Origin: Phanerodontia chrysosporium
Lineage: Eukaryota > Basidiomycota > Agaricomycetes > Polyporales > Phanerochaetaceae
Assembly (NCBI GenBank): GCA_001910725.1
Contig: MJGA01000043.1
Span: 62,001 to 126,000, forward strand
Reading direction: 5' to 3'
DNA: 64,000 nt
This document shows, piece after piece, positions 57,096 through 64,000 of the stretch. The position numbers and the translations under genes were made by a program. The notes beneath the pieces were generated by a model that saw only the letters and a program-made list of their open reading frames with translations, was not told the DNA's origin and did no database searches. How positions within the stretch are numbered: the stretch's first letter is position 1; every line of letters starts with the position of its first letter.

Positions 57096-57717
57096 CTGCG
57101 CAAATAGACCGAGATGTTAAATAAATGCGTGCAAATTGCAACCTAGATTCTTGCCTTTAGCATTCTGTCAAGGAAATCCTAGGGCAATTGGGTATGCAAG
57201 GCTCTGCTGGGCCTTGGGCAACGAGGCCGCGGCCGGCTGCGGCAATCACCGAGAGCGCGCGGCATCTTCCGGGACGACGTCCGGCAGAAGGCCGCTGACG
57301 CGCTTGAGCAGAATAAATCATGGCTTTCACGAGAGTACGCAAGAGACCGTTTGAGCCCAACAGGTCGGGGTTTATGCCGCTGTATATACATGCCAACTCC
57401 TCTCCCCCTGCGGTCATACCGAGATACAACCCGCCCAGCGGCAAAACCGAGGCCCAACTCTTTAAACTCGTCCTTCTGCACCTCTATGGTATGGTACACG
57501 CCGAGTTCCTGTTCATGTGTGGATGGGCGCCGCCGCTCGGGCGGCGGGCCATACCTCAGGGTTGGAGTACAACATACAATATATTTCAGAGAAACCACTA
57601 TATATAGCGTAGATGAACGGTCACGATATTGATGAATCCACCGGAAACAAGAGGCGATTGGCGCACGACCAGCGTGCGTGAAAGGTGACAGACCTAAAAA
57701 TCTGCTGCGACGGGCTG
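57096..57717. other. Intergenic stretch, likely with the missing first exon of F-box gene 2
   Basis: About 620 bp. It probably contains the 5' exon and promoter of the F-box gene, but no convincing ATG and donor pair was found. Confidence 0.4.
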
Positions 57718-58053
57718 CTAGTTACTCCGCGAAGGGAGCAGCAAGCTGAGCTCGTCGCAAGTGAAAGTGTGGCGGAAGGTGTGGCCATCGGCCGATTGCC
57801 ATTGTCCCCGGAAAACCCAGGTCTCTTTGCCCTGCATTAGACAACGCCGTCAGGACGACGCAGATGGGTTAACGAGGGTAAGACGCACCTCGACTCTGTC
57901 CTTGCTCCCGTTGTCGATGATCGTGACCTCAATCCACTTTCCGTTGACCTTACCTGCGGCGAGGTCACCGGTCTATCGACATGATAAGACTTGGTTATGC
58001 TGGTATGGTGGGGTATATTCACGCACCTTGAACGTCATCTCTTGGCCCCTCAT
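57718..58053 (-). CDS. Small unrecognised protein, 74 aa
   Basis: Three phase-0 exons on the minus strand, 58053-58027, 57972-57889 and 57831-57718, with clean GTGCGT donors and CAG or TAG acceptors. The product includes MRGQEMTFK, TGDLAAGKVNGKWIEVTII, and GQWQSADGHTFRHTFTCDEL and ends with a Leu-rich tail. It has no signal peptide or membrane helix. The KWIEVTIID and WVFRGQW segments suggest a small beta-sheet protein. I know no family for it. An acceptor-like CAACAG just before the ATG hints at a 5' UTR intron or a further exon. Moderate confidence that it is a gene; function unknown. Confidence 0.5.
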
Positions 58054-58909
58054 GATGTGTCTGTTGGGGATGGGAAGTAAGGACAAGGATGTAAAGTCGA
58101 AGGTGAGTAGCTGAAGTTGGCCTAGTAGCTGCTGGGGGCGTTGGAAAGCAGAGAGGTGAGTTGCATGTATATATACCTATCGCGCCACATTGCTTGCGGT
58201 GGCACTGCGACGTAGAGATCTCATAACAATGCGGCCACTGGAATCGGTTGCACAAGCGTACGTTAGCCGGGCAATTGCTACTTTGTCCAGCTCGCGTACC
58301 TCGTGTCTGCAACGAGACCACTTTGGTCTTTGTGGGTTGGTGGCCCAAAGGGATATGAATCAAGACGCGCTTTGCGTGCTTTAAAATGACCTCTCGTCAA
58401 TGGTGTCCATGCATGCTACACGTTGTCAGGTCGTGGAAAAGATAATGCTCACCAGGGGGCTCGAGAATGTCGATTTACCCTGAGCGATCATACCTCCTCC
58501 CCCTTTCAAGATGGCGCAGCGTTCCCTACATGAATAAAACTGCCCGAGAACATGGAGTCAGCAGCTTTGCAACCATGACAGTCGCTGTTTTTGGACGGGT
58601 TCGCCCTGTGAGTCTGACCCAATGGTATGTCACCACCTATATTCGTCCCCCGTATGGAGGATTATGCGTGGTATTGACAGCAGAGTAAGAAAAATTAGAG
58701 GAATCTACAGCTGTGCGCAAGCGCGCTGCACTTCATTTAAGCCGATCAGCCGCGCGCATTGTCATACGGAGCTGTGATACGTACCATTATAACCATACAA
58801 TAGAATAACAGAGACAACTCGCAAAGGCTTCTCGCAGGGCGACCCAGCGCGCGGTCAGACGTCCAACACCGAACTAGTCTTCAAATGCAACCCGAGGACC
58901 AAGTCATCT
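58054..58909. other. Intergenic stretch
   Basis: About 0.85 kb between the small gene and the end of the EF-2 gene. No gene recognised; a TATATATA-like run near 58168-58178 lies about 120 nt upstream of the small gene and may be its TATA box. Confidence 0.45.
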
Positions 58910-61822
58910 TTAAAGCTTGTCGTGGAACGCATCGAGAGGAGGGATTTCGGGCTTGAGGCCTTTGCGTGTGCGGATGCTCTTCACGAGTTCCTCGAGCTTG
59001 GAGCCAGGCTCGAGGGGTGCTGTATACACAACATCAGTGGGAACCCCGTGCAAACATACCACGGAAGACTTACATCCGCTCATCGCCTCCCAGTGGTCGA
59101 ACACCGACTGCGGGAACGCCTGCCCGCCGGTCGCCGCGCGCAGCTCCGCGCCGAAGCCGAATGACTCTGCGATGGGGAGGAACGCGGTCACGACGTTCAT
59201 CGGTGTGCCCGCGCGGGGCTCTGTGCCGACTACGCGTCCTCGCCGGCGGCTCATCACAGAGTATACGCCGCCGAGTGCACCCGAAGGACATTGCACCTCG
59301 ACGCGGTACACGGGCTCCTGCAGCGTCGGGCTCGCGAGCAGGCACGAAGCGTGGCACACACGCCTGAACGCAGGGATGAGCTGGCCACCGCCGCGGTGCA
59401 CGGTGTCCGTGTGTAGCTGGTAAGCGTCGTCGTTAGAGGAGCGGGGCAAGACAGAAGTACGGGCACGGGACGTACTGTCGCATCGAGGATGTTCACGCGT
59501 ACGCCGCGCATAGGTTCGTCGCAGAGCACACCGCGCTTCGCAGCTTCCTGGAAGGCCGCGACACACGAGTCTCGAATTTCGGCCATGTACTGCACGCCCT
59601 TTGTCGCGTCGGCGAGGATATTGGGGCCGGTCGTGTCCGGGCCGAAGCACCAAATCTTGCGGGCGTCTGTGACGTCCCAGCCAAACTCGTCTGCGAGCAG
59701 CCGTGCGCGGAGCTTGACGTCGTCGCGCGCGCTGACGCGACCCTCCTCGATCGCGAGCGTAAGCTCTTCGCCTAGCGGTGCGGCCTTTGCATACAACCGA
59801 TTGTGCTTGTTCTGCGACTTGGCGAGCGCAACTATGGAGGATTCGGCCGTGACGGTCTCGCGGTAGCCAACGACAGGTTGTGAGACCTTTAGCGGCACAC
59901 CAGCGTGGTCTTCCTCCAGATCCTAGTGCGACAGTTCAAGAGGGGCAGCGAGATGCCGAACGCAGGTAACATACCTTCAAGCAAATCTCCAGATGAAGTT
60001 CACCTGGTCCGGCAATGATGTGCTCGCCAGACTCGTTCGTCAGTGCTTGTACGCAAGGATCTGACTTGGAGAGGCGTTTGAGGCCCTCGACAAGCTTCGG
60101 GAGGTCGGCAGGGTTCTTGACATCGACGGCGACCTGGACGACGGGCGACACCGAGAACTTCATGACGCGCATATTGTGCGCAGTCTCCGAGGTCGTGAGC
60201 GTGCCGCTCTTGAGAAGGAATTGATCGACGCCCGTAAGGCCGACTATATTACCGGCGGGACAGTCGTCGAGCGGTGCGACGGAACGGCCCATCATCAGCA
60301 CTGTACGCTGGACGGACTTGAGGTACAGGTCGTCCTTGCGCCCTGGAACGTAGTTCGGGCCTTGGATGCGCACCCTCTGGCCCGCGCGAATGGTGCCCGA
60401 AAAGACGCGGCCGAGCGCGTAGAAGCGTCCCGAGTCCGATGTCGGCACCATCTTGGAGACGTAAAGGCACAGTGGTCCACTTGGGTCACAGTCACGGATA
60501 CCGATGGCCGTTTCGTCGTCTAGTGGGCCCTCGTACAGAGTCTCAACGCGGTAACGCTGAGCGGTAGCAGGGGAAGGAAGGTTGATGACGATCATCTCGA
60601 GGAGAGAGTCACCGGCTGGAAGGAATTTACGCATGATAACCTTGAGAAGAGCCTTTCCTTCGAGCTCGCGCTCGTCTTGGGTAAGTTTAATGCTGAGTTT
60701 GTCGAGCATGGACAGTATGTCTCCCTTGGCGTTCAGGACTGCGTCGAAGATCTTGAAAATGGGATCGAGGACAAACATGTTGAATGCGCGCTCCAAAGGC
60801 TTTCCATCGGCATCCAGGGGCTGAGTCGTCCACTTGCGGGTAGTGGGGTTATAGAAGTTGTCGCCCCAGAGCTTTGCCATCAGCTTGTCCTTGTCGACGC
60901 CAAACTTGCTGGCGTAACGTTTGGCGAACTGACGCAGAGTGAAGGCCCAGCCATGAAGTCCGGATGCGAAGGCGACGGTGCCCTTCTCGGGGTGAACCTG
61001 AACATCGCCGAGAACGGCGTCGTTGTAGGTGGATATGATGACGTTGACGCTCTCGATGGTGCGGCAGAAGGACTGGTAGAGGTCCTCCTTCTCGACCTTG
61101 GGTTCGAGGAGCGCGCGATCGACCTTGTTGATGACGACGACCGGCTTGATACGTTCGGTAAGAGCCTGACGCAGGACGGTCTCCGTTTGCACACAGACCC
61201 CTTCGACGCAGTCGACGACAACGAGGGCACCGTCAGTGACGCGAAGCGCTGCGGTGACCTCCGACGAGAAGTCGACGTGTCCGGGAGAGTCGATCAAGTT
61301 GACCAGGAATTCGTTGCCTTTGTGTACGCCAGTAAGTTCACTACCTCATGGCCATTAGTGAGTCGTTGCTTACCGTCAGTCTTCTGCTTGATGGCGCTGA
61401 TGTCCTCCTTCTCGACTTCAAAGTACATAGAGATGGCAGTAGACTTGATCGTGATACCACGCTCTTTCTCGTCCGGGCGCGTGTCAGTCCAGCGCGTTTC
61501 CCCAGCCTTGGCCGACGCGATGATACCGGCCTTGGAGACCAGAGAGTCGGTCAGGGTTGACTTTCCGTGGTCAACTGCGACGGGCGTTGTAAACAATTAA
61601 GCAAGCACGCGGTTCGTAGAGGGTCCGTACCATGAGCGATCACGCTCATATTGCGGATATTAGTCGTTTTATCCATGAGAGCCCGTATCTGGTCTGCATA
61701 CAGAGGTTAGCAGATAGCTACGCTCCGGGCTGGTTCGACTTGCCTACGGTGAAGTTACTAGCGATGGAGAAAAGCTCAATCATTACAGACATCTAAAGAC
61801 GAACTGGACACGCTTACACCAT
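58910..61822 (-). CDS. EFT2: Translation elongation factor 2 (EF-2)
   Basis: GTPase that drives ribosomal translocation in the cytosol. Eight exons on the minus strand: 61822-61818, 61757-61744, 61693-61631, 61574-61374, 61317-59975, 59922-59476, 59416-59074, 59019-58910; 841 aa, the usual EF-2 length. G motifs: [30 protein letters not shown]. The diphthamide loop VHRGGGQ is intact in domain IV, and the C-terminus HDKL matches the family. Exon 1 codes for only five bases and exon 2 for 14; the intron after exon 2 has a GC donor. Domain IV is more divergent than usual (for example [20 protein letters not shown]), so this may be a second EF-2 gene rather than the main one. A strong TATA box lies about 95 nt upstream. 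Confidence 0.93.
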
Positions 61823-62222
61823 GATTTCGAGGTTTGGTTGTGACGATTGCTAGCTGCGTTTCCTGTATAACGAGAACTGGCTGGCAGATATCGATAGGGC
61901 CTTCATGCGGACACCTTTATATACATTCGCATCCGCTGAGCGATACCTCGATAATCCTCAGCAAGCGTACCTACAGACGTATAGTAGTCATGTGGAGTCA
62001 CATCCCAGCGGCCGGTGGCGGGAGCGTCGAACGGTACCGCGAAAACTGACTGGCGTCGGTAGCGAAAGAGGTGGCGAGCCGTGCCCTGATGGACCATGAG
62101 TTCAACTCCGCGTCGAGCTATGGCCATCACTCCGCCCGGCTGCCGCGGCTCTGCCGGGCGCTTCAGGCCAATGCTCTTCCCACCACGTTAAACGGACTCG
62201 AGATCACATAAACTGTTTCTCC
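61823..62222. other. Divergent intergenic region, EF-2 / F-box gene 3
   Basis: 400 bp between outward-facing start codons. Contains the EF-2 TATA box; no clear box is seen for the F-box gene. Confidence 0.5.
61916..61923 (-). promoter_or_regulatory. TATA box of the EF-2 gene
   Basis: TATATAAA on the minus strand, about 95 nt upstream of the ATG at 61822. Strong match, as expected for a highly expressed gene. Confidence 0.7.
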
Positions 62223-63900
62223 ATGCATTCTCTCCTCGCAGTGCTGACATGCGGAGGGTACAGGCCCCGTAGGGACGACACCGCCAGCAGGAAGCCTGAC
62301 TACGATGTCATATTCGGTTCTCTGAGGGAAAGGCAACATCCAGGTATGTTTACCGACTTCGCCTCGACGGTCTCACCGTCCTAAGTCAAAGTCAGATTCC
62401 GCCCCATCCCGCTTCCGCATCCAGGACCTTCCTTCGGAACTGCTTGCCGAAGTCTTCTATGCCTACATTCTCCTCACACATAACACCCGCAGTTTCATAT
62501 CATTTCCCTCGAAGCCATACGCGTGGCTCGTTATCCGTCACGTTTGTCGACTGTGGAGATCGATCGCACTTGCATACCCAAAGTTATCCAGCCACATACA
62601 CGTCACAAGAGCCGAATGTGTACAGGATATGTTGGACCGGTCGGGTTCGACATCTCTGTACGTTTACGACATCTCGCATTTCTACATCGACGGACATGCT
62701 GAAGTGCAGGCAAACGTTTTTGCCCACCTGGACCGAATTGTGTGGGCACAGACCAAGCTCTTATCTCTGGGTGCGCCGCCGAATTCTGCTGTAACCACTC
62801 GCTCAAGAGTATCGGCGTTAAGAAGTCTCACCATACAGTGTAATATTACCAACGACGTGAACTCTACGTTGTGGCCCGACTTTGCCTTTCCTCACTTGGA
62901 AGAGTTCAACGGGAGCCATATAGACCTGCATCTCTTCTTAAGCATTCTCCCGCGAGGACTACGCCGACTTTCCCTTGCTCAGGCCTTGCCCGTCCACTGC
63001 ATTGAGGAGCTAGTCCTGCTTCTCAACGACTTGTGCCAGCTCGAAGAGCTCTCGCTACACGACCCACTCTACGCATCAGATCCCCCTAATGACGCGCACC
63101 ATCTGCCGGTGCGTCCAACGAAAGCGGCGACACTGGATCGCTTGCGTTTTCTTGACGTATCGGATCGTACTTGTGAAGGCGGCCTTCGCCTTCTCCGGCG
63201 GCTTGTCTATCCATCATCGACTCGAGTCAGTCAATTCTATGTTCGCGCAAAACAACACCAATCATGCGATCCTGACATCATCCTCGCCAAATTCCACGGC
63301 CCCGACACTCTCACACCGCAATCTCTTGTCATATCCTCGTCCGAAAACGACGCCGTATCCCTGTACTTCTGCATGGAGCGTCTGAAGTTGGAAGACTTGT
63401 GCTCGACGCCAGTGGAAGAGGAGTCTCCGTGCTTCACCTTCTCAGTGCTGAACGCTCCAGTCAGCTTCCTCGGCGATCTGATTCAACAGCTTCCCTTGTC
63501 CAACATCCGTGTCGCGTACATCAGCGAATGCTTCAGCACGGGCAATCTTCCATGGCGCGCATTGTTCCTGCTTCTCGCATCCGTGGAGGAGATCGGAATC
63601 GCTTGCGAGATGCTAGGAGGTGCGGACCATGGGTGGGAAGGGCGCGTGGAGGAACTTGAAGCCGACTTCGGTGACGTTAGACGGCTATTCCCGGCCCTGA
63701 CAGTCGCTAGACTCGTTCATCGAGCTCGACAATCCCGGCATGTCGCACAGAGGAACGAGTACAGTCTTTCCGACGTGCGCATCCTTGCGCATCTCCTATA
63801 CACCGAGGCGGAGAGGCCGCCGCGTTCAGCCTTCGCAGATGGGCATCCGATTACAGTGTTATCGACCACCATGAGGGGCCGAGGCCGCAGCCTACCGTAA
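62223..63900 (+). CDS. F-box/leucine-rich-type protein 3
   Basis: Predicted SCF substrate adaptor. Two exons, 62223-62343 and 62396-63900, 541 aa. Exon 1 encodes a 40-residue leader; after a 52-nt intron comes the F-box RFRIQDLPSELLAEVFYAYI, then WLVIRHVCRLWRSIALAYPKL, and VTRAECVQDMLDRSGS, which also occurs nearly unchanged in F-box protein 1 (35106-36892). The rest has leucine-rich segments (LEELSLHDPL, LDRLRFLDVSD). The 5' exon is inferred from splice sites and phase (G|AT making Asp). It is divergent from EF-2. Substrate unknown. Confidence 0.82.
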
Positions 63901-64000
63901 GGATCCTTGTAGATATACCGAGCTAGGAAAAGCTGAAACCGTGCAGGAGGCCCTGACGTGAGCGGCAATTGAAGGCAACAACCTCAGCGCATAACTCGCA

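Noticed and set aside
56578..57141. 187-codon frame overlapping the F-box 2 start
   Set aside because: It is out of frame with the F-box motif and has no domain.
60677..61600. 307-codon open frame antisense to EF-2
   Set aside because: Shadow of the highly conserved EF-2 exon on the other strand.
1..64000. CRISPR arrays, rRNA genes, intact transposons, replication origins
   Set aside because: No regularly spaced repeats, no rRNA-like sequence and no reverse transcriptase, integrase or transposase motifs were seen on reading both strands.

Overview
The window reads as nuclear DNA of a filamentous basidiomycete, most likely an Agaricomycete (a wood- or litter-decay type mushroom fungus). Genes are cut by many short GT-AG introns of about 40-60 nt, coding regions are G+C rich, and the gene content fits: GH31 alpha-glucosidase, F-box/leucine-rich proteins, a basidiomycete-type HET protein, a FunK1-like kinase, a BRE4-like membrane protein and an HMG-box factor. 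I built exon structures by hand from splice consensus, reading frame and comparison of paralogues inside the window. I see no tRNA, rRNA, CRISPR array or intact transposon.

Layout. 1-5.8 kb: the 5' part of a flavin monooxygenase (minus) and GH31 alpha-glucosidase copy 1 (minus). 5.8-18.1 kb: gene-poor, with a short-chain dehydrogenase of the peroxisomal 2,4-dienoyl-CoA reductase type and an HMG-box factor. 18.1-31.9 kb: mostly housekeeping, with uridine phosphorylase, a GDT1-like cation transporter, LSM6, a large BRE4-like membrane protein (18 exons, 1166 aa) and a second, complete flavin monooxygenase. 32.5-36.9 kb: a FunK1-like kinase and an F-box protein. 37.4-50.1 kb: an unusual island described below. 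50.9-63.9 kb: GH31 copy 2, two more F-box genes, a small unknown gene and elongation factor 2.

The island holds two copies of a divergently transcribed pair of unrecognised genes, here called A (about 365 aa) and B (about 900-930 aa). The order is A(-) B(+), a broken HET gene, B'(-) A'(+), so the pairs mirror each other. Within each pair the genes share a promoter region of about 540 bp. A and B are also related to each other: both carry a helical module with a GWDR signature followed by a KWY/EWY block, and similar C-terminal ends (YGxxYGL-like). B adds a strongly hydrophobic C-terminal region. This is the best candidate for an undescribed system in the window. A two-component membrane-acting, defence or allorecognition role is inference only.

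Caution on apparent breaks. Five -1 frame discrepancies, in GH31 copy 1, the HMG gene (two), one F-box gene and B', all lie at short runs of G/C. Systematic missing bases in the assembly are at least as likely as pseudogenisation. The two in-frame TAG codons in the HET gene are different and look like real decay.
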